Positions 11,501 through 21,077 of a stretch of DNA of 64,000 nt are shown piece after piece (position 1 is the first letter of the stretch; each line of letters starts with the position of its first letter). Source of the DNA: Ischnura elegans (lineage: Eukaryota; Arthropoda; Insecta; Odonata; Coenagrionidae); assembly GCF_921293095.1 (NCBI RefSeq), contig NC_060246.1, positions 140,926,198-140,990,197 of the forward strand, written 5' to 3'. The notes under the pieces were generated by a model. That model made no database searches, had not been told where the DNA came from, and saw only the letters and a program-made list of their open reading frames with translations. The position numbers and the translations under genes were made by a program.

Positions 11501-14500
11501 CATTTTTTGGCCACACAATTATCAACAGCTAAATTTGCATTAAGGAATCTAACGAAATTATTTTTTCTATTTATTACATTGAACAGGGGTGAATAAGGGT
11601 AAGACAATAATTGGCTTTGGAATACATTGTTTAAAAAAAGCCGTTTTCAGACATGACCATGAGACATAGAGAAAAAGACCAAGGTTTGATGAAGAATTCT
11701 GGCCTTTCATAAACATGAGAAAAACATGGTCGCATGGTTTCATAAAAGCACTTACTTAGGTTTTAGAATGAGAACTAATTTTAAGCAAAATAAATCTCTA
11801 AGAATAATGCACATTGGACTGAAACCACTATTCAAAAGTTCCAGGATGGTTATAGTGACTAGTAGCATAGAGTAAGTATATCTTGGCTTTTGGACTGCAA
11901 TGTTTGAAGTGCATGAGACAGTTTCAACACTTATTCACAGCTGTATGTTGTTAAACTGTTTTCAGTAGCAATGGGGAAAGCCAAGCAGAGAGAAGAGGGA
12001 AGGATTCGTGGAAGACGCAGCTCGCCAGGCGATAAAGAAATCCCATTAGGTGCCCCGACTCCATTTGCTGGGAGGTGTGAGGCTATTCTCTCAGATGATT
12101 GTCACAATAAGCCTGAGGCAAACATCGTCTTCCCTTCCTTCGATGCTTGGGAGACGGACGGAGAGTTGGAAGAGGGGAAGGCGGGAAGGAAAGGGGAGAC
12201 CCGAGGGACAGGAAGCGACCTTGAACGTGATCTCTCTAGTCTCTTGCTCGCCACTCCGGGGCCATCTATCAGCTCTTTGAGAATTAAAACTGTCGATACG
12301 ACTTCCGCCTATGCCGTGAGCCCCCTAGAATATACTTACTCTATGCTAGTAGTGACAGTGGAGATGTTATAACTATCTTCTCTAGTAACCTCGAGTTGAA
12401 ATTTCCTCCATTTTACCCTGGACTCTCATGTTTGCTCTCCTCCTTTACTAAAATAAACTGATAAATCATTTATTTCACTGACACCTGAGTCTAGTTGTCT
12501 CATTAGCTACCTCATTCAATTTTTTGGCATTAGGAGTTTTAAGCTAGGTCACCCAATTAAACTTTGCTTATTTCCGAGAGCCTATTCAACACTTTTTGAC
12601 AATCATGAAAAAATGGGAGTGATTGAATTAGTGGGAAGAACAGATGTGATTTTCATTCTGATTCTACACTATTATGCATTTGCATATTGGAGGGTAATTA
12701 AGAGGGAGTAGAGTAGAACTACAAGTTTTTCAATGGTGATCCACATCCAAAACTGTACGTATCATCATGAGAGGATCCGAATGAAATGTTAAGATTCAAA
12801 AAGGAGTTTTCTTGAGATGAAAAAAAAAATTCGAATGCAATTCAAAGACCAAATAGTGAAGGATATCTGTAGGAACTATATGGAAATAAAAAGTATGACT
12901 GAGATGTTAAGTGACTGTGTCCACTTGTGTGTGCTGGTTACATTAGTGATGTTGTTTCACTTTCATATGATTTATAAGAGTAACAGTTAAGAGCTCTAGG
13001 TTCTGTTCGATTTTCATTGATAGTAGAGCAAGTTATCACCTAACACATCTTGAGCAAATGATTCGAGAACTTGACATGATTAATACTTTTGAGGGAAAAT
13101 ACAGCCAATGTGGATAATACAAAGGTAACAGGAAGAGGCAACATGGTTCCACAGCTGGCTAAGAAGTGTGTAGGTTACCAAATTATTTCGTAGAAAGTGT
13201 GCTTAGTCCCAGATCTTGACTCCTCTAATATCAGAAAGAAGAGAAAGGAATCAAGACAGTAACTGAAAAGGGAGAGAAGAAAATGACAACGAAGAACTGC
13301 TCATGTCTGGCCTGAGGAGGAAGACTGGAAATGCATGAACTGAAGTGTGATCATTTCTCGATAGATGGTGAAAAGGTGGTTTTCAAAGCAAAGCAGAAAG
13401 AGAAAATAATTTACTCAGGAAAATAGTAGCAGCAAAATGTTCCAGAGTTGAATTGTGGCCTGACAGATTTGGAAACATGAGTAAGTAACTTATATTGAAA
13501 GTGTAAGGTGAAGCAGTCCATGTCTAAGTGCGGTGTCCTGGAGGGGGAGGATGGTCATCTGAGGTGTGCCCTCAACGAGGAGAGAATCCTGCTTAGTGAG
13601 CAACACCAGTCGATTGAGGAGTGCAAGAGACTGCTGGAAGAGTTGTGTATACAATGGAAACGAGACACCTAGGGAGGGCTCGTGGGTTACACTCCTGGGG
13701 CAGGGATTCTAAGCACTAGCTTTTTTCCTCTGCCCGCAGGAGGGGAAGGACAGGAAGGAACAAGGAAGGAGGCGCCGCCACGATGAAAGCCCGACGACGC
13801 CTCCGGGGAGATGATAGGGAAGGGACGAGGAATCCCGCACCGTCACAAAGGCGGGCGGGCCCTACTAACAGCGAAACCAAGCAAAACACAATTAATATAC
13901 TATGTACCAATCCTAGTGGATTTTCCTATGAGGAAGAAAAATCCATCGATCGAATCGGTAGATAGTTGTGTACACAGTACGAAAGGGACAATTTGAACAC
14001 GCTGACCAAATTGAAGGAGATTAAGAGGGCAAAAATGAAACTGATGGCTGAAAAGGCAGAGCTGACTGACTTGAAAGACAAAAGTGACAGGCTACTGAGA
14101 ACCAAGGAACATCCCTTAAGAAGAGTTAAAGAGAAGTTTATAAAAGTGTGCATACGCCTGACCATGCCAGAGAGGTGCAATGACCTCCTTAGAGATAACT
14201 AGTAAAGAGCAATTAGTTTGGTTGAGGAAATCTTTGTGGATAGTAACTGGAACAGGGGTCCAACAAGTGTTGCAGAAGAGAGCTCAGAGCAGCAGAAGTT
14301 ACTGGTGGAGCACACAGCATTGTAGATCTTTCAACAAGAGGCATGCAATGAGTTCGAGTCACTTGCTAGCAGGCGAGGCAGGAAGTGCAATGACAGCCAA
14401 TCGAGGACATATCGTACAGGATGAAGAAGACTCATTGCTTTTAAAATCCAATTGTATCCGAGAGGTCCAAATACATACATAAACATCAAACATCATAATG

Positions 14501-15887
14501 TTAGAAAACCGATCAGAAAGAATTTCATGATTCTGATGCATGTGAATTCTAAGTCAAATCGTGATGGAATTTTTAAGAAAGTTTTGAAGTTGAACAAATA
14601 TAGGTGCCAAATCCTAGGGATTAAGTGAACTGTGACATTGCTCTTTGTAAGGAACTTGTACTTCTTAGTTCCCTCTGCTATTTGTAGTTTCTTACACATG
14701 AACTTAATGAACTGATTGCTAATGTTTTTTTTTTAAATCTTGAATTATGTGACCAATAAAGGTCGGTGCTAAGTGAATGTTTTCATTCTTCTGTGCTGAT
14801 ATCATATTAGTGATGTTGTTTAGGATAATTACAATATTTTTTGTTTTGCTTTTTACAATTGTTGGCACTTACGTCAAAAGAGACAATAAAAGAAAACCTA
14901 ACATGACACACGAGATAAATGGAGAGTGATTAATGATCAGGCTGCCACTAATCCACTTTTGGAGGGAAGAAATATAATACGGCTACTATAATGACATCTT
15001 CAAGCACTCAATTGTGGCAACAGAACAGATAATGATACTCTGATGGAGCCATAGGGGCCAAAGAGCCCATGCACATGAAGGAATTAGGTAATTCATTCAC
15101 ATGCAAAGATTCTACAGCCAACATCTCAAATGGAAGTAAGTACTCAAATACGCCACAATCATTACACATAATACCCAAAAGGATACATTCCTTGAGTCCA
15201 CCGTACTTTATGGCTGACAATTCTTCAATAGCGATGTCTATTATGCTGGCTATCAAGGCCGTTGTGATACCAATTAAGAAAAATACTAACCACCTAGCCA
15301 GGTTCTTTTTTACTACAAATGCATACCCTTTTTTCTGGTCTTCCTCCAGTAGTAGATCATTTTCACAGATATCATAATCAAGACTCTGGAGATAAAAATT
15401 GAAATGGATTCAGAAACAATTACATACATGTAAATGCGCAGTGTATTGTTAACTACAGATGAGATAATTACAAGTTGCATTCATTATTTATACAAGACGA
15501 AAACGAATAAAGGAGCAAAAATAGGTAGGTAAATATCTTCAAAAATACATAAAATAATAGACACCCCAATAGTTATTCATGAACTAAATATAGTTACCTC
15601 TAACTTAGAGGACAAAACATTTAAAGACCCAGGCTCGACGGTCCCATTTGTGGCTCTTCTTCGACGAACACTGCAATCATTAGGTACATTCTCTGGATCA
15701 TTATTAATAGAGAGACCCTATATCAATACAAAGAATAGGTTTACAAAATACAGGATTGATTCGGAACTGAAAAATTAACTTGCTCATTGGAAAATTAACT
15801 GTGAAGTACCTCGTCAGTGGCTAATATCATTGTATCGTCCTCGTCGGTGAGTAGGTTTCGGCCTTCTTGTTGTGATTCATTTTCCAT
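5483..15887 (-). CDS. CLCN7: ClC-7-type H+/Cl- exchange transporter (gene span, N-terminal part, 9 exons)
   Basis: The nine exons join in phase into 455 residues that follow vertebrate CLCN7 from the N-terminus to the segment FHDPP. The family exchanges chloride for protons in late endosome and lysosome membranes and needs OSTM1 as partner. An acidic N-terminal cytosolic tail of about 100 residues carries a dileucine-type sorting stretch (ENDLLLEE, exon 3). Membrane helices follow. The chloride-site motif GSGIP is at residues 178-182 and GKEGP, with the gating glutamate, at about 220-224, split by an intron. SLEEGASFW at about 286-294 holds the proton glutamate typical of exchangers rather than channels. 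Exons: 15810-15887, 15598-15717, 15175-15385, 11419-11528, 11196-11339, 10399-10576, 7609-7900, 5985-6123, 5483-5576. The remaining helices and both CBS domains lie outside the window except for a possible fragment at the left edge. [10 protein letters not shown] and TEKRD-like HEKRDFVS favour ClC-7 over ClC-6. Insects call this gene ClC-b. Confidence 0.96.
5985..6123 (-). CDS. CLCN7: ClC-7 exon 8
   Basis: One base completes the arginine shared with exon 7. It encodes [19 protein letters not shown], a helix and the luminal stretch NDCKPLGQD, matching human YIHRPCLQVIEA and DCQPL. The acceptor is TTTTTTTCAG and the donor is CAG|GTACTT. Confidence 0.95.
6124..7608. other. ClC-7 intron 7
   Basis: AT-rich intron sequence containing a degenerate hAT-type MITE around 6395-6655. 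I see nothing else of note. Confidence 0.8.
6395..6655. mobile_element. Degenerate hAT-type MITE
   Basis: It resembles the element at 41447-41729: shared TATTACGGAGCC, a following AT-TTTAATTTCA stretch, CCATTTGCC and a right end of AAAAAAATCTGGAT, in the same order. The terminal repeats are too eroded to fix the ends or the target duplication. Confidence 0.5.
7609..7900 (-). CDS. CLCN7: ClC-7 exon 7 (proton glutamate)
   Basis: This 292-base exon encodes [16 protein letters not shown] followed by [16 protein letters not shown], both nearly identical to human CLCN7. A luminal loop, then a helix ([20 protein letters not shown]) and FRMR follow. The donor is ATGAG|GTAAGT in phase 2. Confidence 0.97.
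7901..10398. other. ClC-7 intron 6
   Basis: A 2.5 kb AT-rich intron. It contains a short duplicated TATCAATATTTTTT motif near 8250-8285, AAT microsatellites near 9777-9790 and 9880-9902, and a G-rich spot at 9940-9952. The short open frames here have no recognisable similarity. Confidence 0.8.
9877..9902. repeat. AAT microsatellite
   Basis: About seven AAT units, immediately followed by CGTCTTTATTGG. Such a tail can mark the end of a retroelement, but no element was identified. Confidence 0.6.
10399..10576 (-). CDS. CLCN7: ClC-7 exon 6 (gating glutamate)
   Basis: The exon begins with the gating glutamate codon of EGPMIHSG. It continues through [10 protein letters not shown], the HEKRDFVS segment and a small-residue helix ending AAAFGAPVG. 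It is phase 0 at the start and phase 1 at the end (GTTG|GTGAGT). Confidence 0.97.
10577..11195. other. ClC-7 intron 5
   Basis: AT-rich intron of about 0.6 kb. No repeat or gene seen. Confidence 0.8.
11196..11339 (-). CDS. CLCN7: ClC-7 exon 5 (GSGIP chloride-site motif)
   Basis: This is 48 codons, phase 0 to phase 0, with acceptor TGTTACAG. It encodes [17 protein letters not shown] and ends VVGGLAVGK|, so the intron cuts the ClC signature GKEGP between K and E. Confidence 0.97.
11419..11528 (-). CDS. CLCN7: ClC-7 exon 4
   Basis: Two bases complete residue 137. Then 36 codons encode a luminal loop and a helix ([17 protein letters not shown], ending VAYVE) that match the helix before the GSGIP motif. 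The acceptor is AATTTAG and the donor GAG|GTAAGT is a strong consensus. Confidence 0.95.
11863..12348. mobile_element. MITE with 20-bp terminal inverted repeats
   Basis: The left end TAGCATAGAGTAAGTATAT and the right end ATATACTTACTCTATGCTA are exact inverted complements. Similar flanks (TAGTGACTAG left, GTAGTGACAG right) suggest a short target duplication whose exact length is unclear. The interior is GC-rich with open frames of up to 133 codons that I do not recognise and take to be incidental. Confidence 0.65.
13140..14628 (+). pseudogene. Decayed coding sequence of unknown origin (probable retrocopy)
   Basis: Coding-like runs follow each other on the plus strand with few interruptions. 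Frame of 13140: [15 protein letters not shown]. Then, after shifts, a frame running 13325-13672 with [35 protein letters not shown] and [13 protein letters not shown], broken by TAG codons at 13424-13429, a TGA at 13478 and further stops near 13490. A third frame runs 13966-14628 with [63 protein letters not shown] and [11 protein letters not shown], with four internal stops. Parts look like coiled coil and the C-terminus is basic. An AATAAA follows at 14754. I do not recognise the parent protein. The lack of introns within the runs suggests a retrocopy, but no poly(A) tail is visible. Confidence 0.5.
15175..15385 (-). CDS. CLCN7: ClC-7 exon 3 (sorting motif and first helix)
   Basis: The exon opens after TTTATCTCCAG with SLDYD, identical to human CLCN7, then ENDLLLEE and the first hydrophobic segment ([20 protein letters not shown]). 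The chosen donor is TTTTGG|GTATTA in phase 1, which gives a loop close to the human length before the next exon. A second phase-1 GT 25 bases upstream (TACG|GTGGAC) would also keep the frame but shortens the loop. Confidence 0.9.
15598..15717 (-). CDS. CLCN7: ClC-7 exon 2
   Basis: This is 40 codons (residues 27-66), phase 0 to phase 0, with acceptor ATATAG and donor GAG|GTAACT. It encodes a polar cytosolic tail with a basic patch (VRRRRA). It has little family conservation, as expected of ClC-7 N-tails, but the clean phase and splice sites support it. Confidence 0.85.
15810..15887 (-). CDS. CLCN7: ClC-7 exon 1 (start codon)
   Basis: The ATG is at 15887 and gives 26 codons beginning [13 protein letters not shown]. 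The exon is rich in acidic residues and ends at the donor GAG|GTAC in phase 0. This is the first in-frame ATG upstream of the conserved region, and the intergenic promoter region follows directly, so the start is well supported. Confidence 0.85.
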
Positions 15888-16072
15888 TGCTGTATGAGTA
15901 ATCCGAAACCAGCCAGGATGTCAACACCAAAGATCATTCTAAACAGCTGGTGAGACACGGCCACTGCTTCCACTACGCCGACCGACGCCGACACACGCTC
16001 TTTTGTAGTTCAGTTTTTTGATTTGGCCGCTAGGAGCGTGCTGCAGATTGACTGGCTCAACTGGCTGTAAAA
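15888..16072. promoter_or_regulatory. Bidirectional promoter region between ClC-7 and HAP40
   Basis: Only 185 bases separate the two divergent start codons. The interval is moderately GC-rich around 15960-16050 and has no TATA box that I can recognise, which suits a housekeeping promoter with dispersed starts. Both 5' UTRs must lie in it unless there are non-coding upstream exons. That transcription is actually shared is inference. Confidence 0.6.
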
Positions 16073-16140
16073 ATGACGGATGGAGGTGGGATTGGTGACT
16101 TTCTTGGGCAATATAGAGCCATATCCAGTAAATTGAAAAA
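16073..16140 (+). CDS. HAP40: HAP40 exon 1 (start codon)
   Basis: The ATG sits in AAAAATGACG. The exon encodes residues 1-22 and two bases of lysine 23, with donor AAAAA|GTAAGC. GDFL and SSKLK match the family, so the start cannot be far from this ATG. Confidence 0.93.
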
Positions 16141-18591
16141 GTAAGCTTTTACGAGATGACTTAAAAGATCTAATAATTTTCTGCATGGATGATTCTGTTA
16201 CGTTAGCCCTATGCAGTGACTGTTCGTGTGTGTGGTGTTTTTTGACTATTTGTTTACCGAATGAGTAATGTTTTATTTCAGACGTTTTTTAAGGAATCCC
16301 AACGCCAAAGAAGCGAGTGAACAGTTCGGTGAGTTTTGTTTTAATTTACTTTTGCTAATAATTCTTATTTTCCATTTGATAAGTTATAATTCAATGGCTT
16401 TTCTCCAATTAATTATGTTAATCCAATTTTAGGGACGTTAGCAAAGAATTTACAGAGTGAAGGACAACCACAGTATTCTGGATATTGTTGTCTTGCTGTG
16501 GCAAGGTGTGAGCAGAAGTTAGGAAATCCTTGTGGTGAGGTAGCAGCCTTGGTTAAAGGTGCTCGATTGTTTCTGGAAGCTGAAAAGAGAAACCACAGTC
16601 TACGTTGCCCTAGCTTTGATGAACACTTGCAGGTAAAAATCATGTCATGATTTAAAAGAGGAATTCATTTAATGTGGTATAGTGAATAAACTATTTTTCC
16701 TTCAGGCCGCTATAAGTTGCTATAACAGTGCTATAAAACTGCATACCGAATCCGGCCAGGGTGGACCAGCGGCTGCACTTTGCTTGGAACTTGGGAGTGC
16801 TCTTGAAGAATTAGATCGCCCAGCAGAAGCCGCAGAACAGTTTGCTGCGGCTTCATGCCTGTTGAGACACAGCCCTCCTCTATGTCGTAATGCTTTAGGG
16901 TATCTAGCATCATGCAAAATCCGTTTGGGTAAGTAATTAGAGAAAGCGCACTGTGTAGTAGTGTTTTTAGTTAACGCAGTGTGCAACCTTTGTTTCAAAT
17001 GTCATGAGGAAGAGCTTTAATTAATTTTCACATAGTTCTCATTATCTTAATCTCTACGTCTGTCACTCTTGGAGTGAGTTTTGTAAAAAGAAACTTTTCA
17101 TTATCTCTATATACGAACTCTATATGGAGCTTCCTTTTTAATTATGTTGTCAGAAAATGTATTTATTTCTTCCTGTGTACTTTAAGGTGATTACGATGGT
17201 GCTCTAGGCGTTTTCAATGAAATGGCCTCGTTGGCAAAATATGGTGGCTTGTCGGAGCACAGTGGGCCAGGTATCGGTTCTTATCGTGACATGCAGTGCC
17301 GCTGTGAAGTGACGAGAGTGCTATTATTACTTGTTCTGCAGCCTACTCCCCAGCGCCTATCTCCTAACCTGGCCAGAGTGTTAGAGAAATATGCTTGGGC
17401 TGGCAATGAAGGGGATGACTCCGGTGCCCATCAAACTGGTATACCTCTTTTATCTTGCATCATAAATTATTTGTCTTATGAACTATTCTAGGACTGGTAT
17501 CTTTACTGCCAAGGTTTTAGATTTGTCATAAGTATATATTTTGGAAACAATGTCCCCTTGTCTCAGTATTGTTACCATCGTAAAAATGGAATCTACTCAG
17601 TGGCGCCGACTCCATGGGGCCTAAGGGGGCCCGAGCCCCCTCAAAAAATTTTTATGGGCGTGAGGAAAAAATATGTTAGGCTTGTCGATTTTCCCCGGAG
17701 TGTCCAGATATCGAAATACGAGCTATCAGGGTTCTAATGTTGATCATGTGACTCTTCTAAAATGCTTATAAAACTTAAAACTCACTACTTGTAAAATTTC
17801 CCGGGGCAAGATCCCCGGTTTGGGCCCCCCCAATATTTTTTGTAAGTCGGCGTCCATGAATCTACTTACCCATCAACATCCTTACTGATATTTTCTCTAA
17901 ATGTGATATCAGCTAGGTATCCATTCTTAATTCTGTACTGTGTTGTATTTTTAAATTAGTCCTGACCATTAGAGTTTATCGGTGACTTAATAATTTCATA
18001 TTGGTAAACTAAGGGCAGAGGCCACTCACTTTCTCAATCCATATCAGTCCTAGTTTAAAACAATCTGACATCTGTCATTTTATGTCATGATGATTCATGA
18101 TGTAGGTAGGCTGAATGTATGTTTTATGAGTACGAATAATTATTGATTGTGCATTTATTCATTGTCATGTTATGAAAGTACCTAATTATTGGCTATCCCA
18201 TTGTGATACCTTTTATAAAATATTGAAAATAATTATATTGTTTTTGCATAACTTGTTTTGAAGTACCAATTCCTTCCCTTCGAAATTACTTAAGTTATAA
18301 AGGTTGGGTTTTTGGACCTAAACAGTAAAATTTTTGTTGTTATTTTTTTCTTAATGATGTATAATGATTTGATTCTTGTTTTTTTTTCATGATCTGCTTG
18401 ATTAAAATGGTTTATGTTCAGTGGACTTCTTAAGCCAAGATTTGTTCCTCCTTCTTCAATCACTAGTTATGGCCTGTCAGTCACATGACACAGATTCGCT
18501 GCCTACTCTGGAGGCCGATCTCTGGCCCCATTTGCAATCTGCAGAACAAAGAGACCTTCTCAGAGTTTTAGTGAGTAGAATGACCCAGTGA
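16073..18591 (+). CDS. HAP40: HAP40 / F8A, 40-kDa huntingtin-associated protein (gene span, complete)
   Basis: Six exons join in phase into 319 residues (960 coding bases with stop), compared with 371 in human F8A1. The match runs along the whole protein: [20 protein letters not shown] (human [20 protein letters not shown]), NPNAKEASEQFG, AALCLELGSALEELDRPAEAA, RCEVTRVLLLLVLQPTPQRL, and SLVMAC near the C-terminus. HAP40 is an alpha-solenoid of TPR-like helices that binds between the HEAT domains of huntingtin and has been linked to Rab5 on early endosomes. The alanine- and proline-rich loops that lengthen the mammalian protein are shorter here. Exons: 16073-16140, 16282-16328, 16433-16632, 16706-16928, 17187-17438, 18422-18591. 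Mammalian F8A copies are intronless, so this multi-exon form looks like the ancestral arrangement. The stop is in the last conserved exon; an alternative 3' end is noted separately. Confidence 0.95.
16282..16328 (+). CDS. HAP40: HAP40 exon 2
   Basis: This 47-base exon completes KRFLRNPNAKEASEQFG and lies between TTATTTCAG and TTCG|GTGAGT. It is among the most conserved parts of the family. Confidence 0.95.
16433..16632 (+). CDS. HAP40: HAP40 exon 3
   Basis: This is residues 39-105, with acceptor CAATTTTAG and donor CAG|GTAAAA. It contains YCCLAVARCEQ, matching human WCQLAVARCQQ, then ALVKGARLFLEAEKR, matching the TEAARLFLRQER helix. Confidence 0.95.
16706..16928 (+). CDS. HAP40: HAP40 exon 4
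   Basis: This is residues 106-180, with acceptor TTTCCTTCAG and donor TTGG|GTAAGT. It contains the signature AAALCLELGSAL and the helix EAAEQFAAASCLL, both typical of the TPR-like solenoid. Confidence 0.95.
16929..17186. other. HAP40 intron 4
   Basis: Short AT-rich intron; nothing else seen. Confidence 0.9.
17187..17438 (+). CDS. HAP40: HAP40 exon 5
   Basis: This is residues 180-264, with acceptor TACTTTAAG and donor ACTG|GTATAC. DYDGALGVFNEM matches DYTGALAVFTRM, and RCEVTRVLLLLVLQP matches RCEVSRVLLLLLLQP. The long proline-rich loop of the mammalian protein between these segments is nearly absent. Confidence 0.95.
17439..18421. other. HAP40 intron 5
   Basis: A 1 kb intron that carries the hAT-type MITE at 17598-17858. 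The rest is AT-rich without visible features. Confidence 0.9.
17598..17858. mobile_element. hAT-type MITE in HAP40 intron 5
   Basis: It begins CAGTGGCGCCGACTCC and ends with the reverse complement of CATGGACGCCGACTTAC. An identical 8-bp AATCTACT lies on each side (17590-17597 and 17859-17866), the hAT hallmark. The arms carry G-run and C-run blocks (GGGGGCCCGAGCCCCC, GGGCCCCCCC). Non-coding. Confidence 0.85.
18422..18591 (+). CDS. HAP40: HAP40 exon 6 (stop codon)
   Basis: The acceptor is TTATGTTCAG in phase 1. It encodes LFLLLQSLVMACQSHD, EADLWPHLQSAEQRDLL and RVLVSRMTQ, then TGA at 18589-18591. The human protein ends a similar distance after the equivalent leucine pair. A GTGAGT at 18571, in phase 0, could be used as a donor instead of being translated. 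Confidence 0.85.
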
Positions 18592-21069
18592 TTGAAACTT
18601 TGAAGTTGAGTGACTGTGAGACTTAATCATCTCTTGCTCAGAGAGAGCATGGATGAAACACTGATTGAGGGAGCTACATTCCAATGTTAGAATCCCAAAT
18701 CTTTTTGTGCAGTGCATTGAAATAACTAGACAAAAGTGTCGTTGCTGCCTTCACATGGATTGGTTATGGTCTGTAACAAACACTCTCTCTTTTCATTATG
18801 ATTTATACTAGGATGGATGGCCATTTCTCTACTGTGATATATTTTCAAAAGAATCCTTTGGCTTTATGTTTGTGTGAATCACTTGGTCTGTGACATACAT
18901 GGGGAACATTGCTAGAGTGATTTGAAACCTTTAAGTGATGCTTTTACCTCAGTAGCAATGCTTTGTGTTGTAGAAAGTGTCCAGTCTACATTATTCACAG
19001 GTGAATCTATATGCATACTTCTAATGAAGTTTCTGATTGGCATGGTGGTATAGGTATGTAGAATTTGACTGTGGGATACATTTATTGGCGTGTTAATCTT
19101 GTGAACTTTCAAGCCATCTTTTGTCTTTCCAAAGGTTTATTGATGTATTTGAGGAAAATGCTTCTTAGATTCTGTAATATCTGATAGTACAAATTTTATC
19201 CAAACCATGTCTACTTTTTATCCTCTGAAATTTACTTCTTTTTGGGTATCAAGTGTGTGGAAAAATTTAATTGTTATCATACCTTGAGGATGTCTGATAT
19301 TGTGTTTGTATCATTGTTGGAGGAAGTATATTTTCCAAGGAATATTAAATTTTTTTCAAGTATTGCATTCAATTATATAGCAAATGGTGGGTTTCATTTT
19401 GAAACCTTTGTCTTGTTGAAGTGGTAATTCACCCAAATGTATCAGCCATTAAATGGAACTGGTACGACTGTTAAATTTTTGTTGAATAAAAACTTGTAAT
19501 TCACATGATAAGCTGATTTTTTAGGTGAACAGAATCTCCTCTTTTAGTACTACTTTATTGACATGGTTGCGGGAGAAGTGTTTCCTTGGCCTATATTTAA
19601 TCTAGTGGAAGGAATAACATGATATTTGTCTGACTATAGCTCCATCCTTAATGTGTCCCCCTTAAAGTGTTTATCTCCCATTATATTCATATAAATAATT
19701 ATCATGACTACTAAAGATACTGAGACTTGCAACCATTGGGCATGCTTCATACCCTTGTATAGTTATCATCCTGCTGTCTAATTTTTTCCCATGGCAATAT
19801 GAATTTCATTGCTGCTCACCTGGCAGGAATGAAATATAACACATGGCAAATAAATGTATCATAAGGAGTTAAACTGCGTGAAACACAGATCCTCTAAATA
19901 TGGTCCATTCATCTAGCTCTTCCCTGGTCTCTATTACCACCATATTGCCATAAATGTTAAACAGCACCAGCAACAGTGTGATGAACTGTCATGCCCCAAG
20001 ACTGATTATTTTGACCTTACTGTGGACAACTCTCATTTGTTCCACCCGGGCTACATTCTGATTGGAGAAGTGGCATCAGTACTTCCAAACCATAAACATT
20101 TTATCAAAAATGTCCATTGATTTCTCCTAGCAAATGATATTTCCCTATTAAAGGAGATACACAATAAGCAAATGTTCTGTTTTTACCCCTTAAACCTTTC
20201 CAATGGACTCTTCTACACTTTATTCTTCAACTTTCAGTGCAATAGGCCTATTTCAGCCACCCTGCAGATACGTACTTTACTCATCCCCTTAGCATAAACT
20301 GATCATTTCCCATTCATGTGACACTATACCATTCTTTTTCCTTATTTTCAGAGTCATATTTCCTCTTTTACTACCTGATAATGGCCTCACCTCAGCATTA
20401 TGTATGTGCTTTTACTCTAATTATTCTTATTTCTTTTCCAATTTGTCTATTTGCCATTCCATCAAGTTAGCACTTTTTTCCACTGTGGTCAACTGCTCAT
20501 TCTCTTACGCTGTCATAGAAACTCATTCCATTTTAACCTCTTATTTTGGTGCCATTCTCTGTAGCATTAAAGTTGAATTGAGAAATTGCATGGCAGAATG
20601 CCTTTAGTATGGTGGGTACAAATATTAATGTGTGAAATTAATGGAATTCTTAGAAAAAAACTAGTCAGTTGAAGCAAATAATCTTCAGGAGGTAATTGAT
20701 TTATGGAATTTAAGAGATGCCCTTGTAATTTTGTTCCTCCTCCCTGCTGTTAATCTTTCAGTACCTAGGTCTGCCCGTTATGCTATGGGAAACAGGGACA
20801 TCAGATTTGTTTTTGATGGGCTCTTGGGAAGCTTCCTTACACGTCGGAAAATATCCTCTAGAAGGCCCTGTTTCATCTGAAGGGATCAGGAGAAAGATCT
20901 GTGAATGCTTTAGCCTGAGAGTTAATGAGTGCCTCAGTCTCAAAATAAAAAATTCAAGGTGCCAAAAGTTTATATCAAAATGGATTTGGACTTCAATAAC
21001 CTTCAAAAACTTCTCCTCCATGCCATCAACAATTGCAATAGATCACCTGTATGAGGGAGTGTGGCAGTT
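18592..21069. other. HAP40 3' UTR and downstream intergenic DNA
   Basis: AT-rich. It contains the candidate AATAAA at 19485 and a strong splice-acceptor-like tract at 20740-20761, followed by a 103-codon open frame described separately. No other gene recognised. Confidence 0.7.
19485..19490 (+). terminator. Candidate poly(A) signal of HAP40
   Basis: This is the first clear AATAAA after the HAP40 stop, about 0.9 kb downstream in AT-rich DNA. It would give a 3' UTR of ordinary length. No transcript evidence is available, so this is only a candidate. Confidence 0.3.
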
Positions 21070-21073
21070 GTAG
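20762..21073 (+). CDS. Possible alternative last exon of HAP40 (unconfirmed)
   Basis: A pyrimidine-rich tract ending TAATCTTTCAG precedes an open frame of 103 codons (YLGLPVMLWETGTSD ... to TAG at 21071-21073). The frame is in phase 0 and would join a GTGAGT donor at 18571 in HAP40 exon 6. The peptide has no similarity that I recognise and the known HAP40 C-terminus is short, so it may be chance. The opposite strand is also open here, which weakens the case. Confidence 0.2.
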   Translation, partial: YLGLPVMLWETGTSDLFLMGSWEASLHVGKYPLEGPVSSEGIRRKICECFSLRVNECLSLKIKNSRCQKFISKWIWTSITFKNFSSMPSTIAIDHLYEGVWQL

Positions 21074-21077
21074 GAAC

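Larger units (their letters stand above)
11529..15174. other. ClC-7 intron 3, with MITE and decayed coding sequence
   Basis: A 3.6 kb intron. It holds a 486-bp TIR element (11863-12348) and, on the opposite strand to ClC-7, a decayed coding-like tract (13140-14628). The remainder is AT-rich and featureless. Confidence 0.8.

Noticed and set aside
11971-12372. 133-codon frame on the plus strand
   Set aside because: It lies inside a MITE bounded by inverted repeats and has no recognisable domain.
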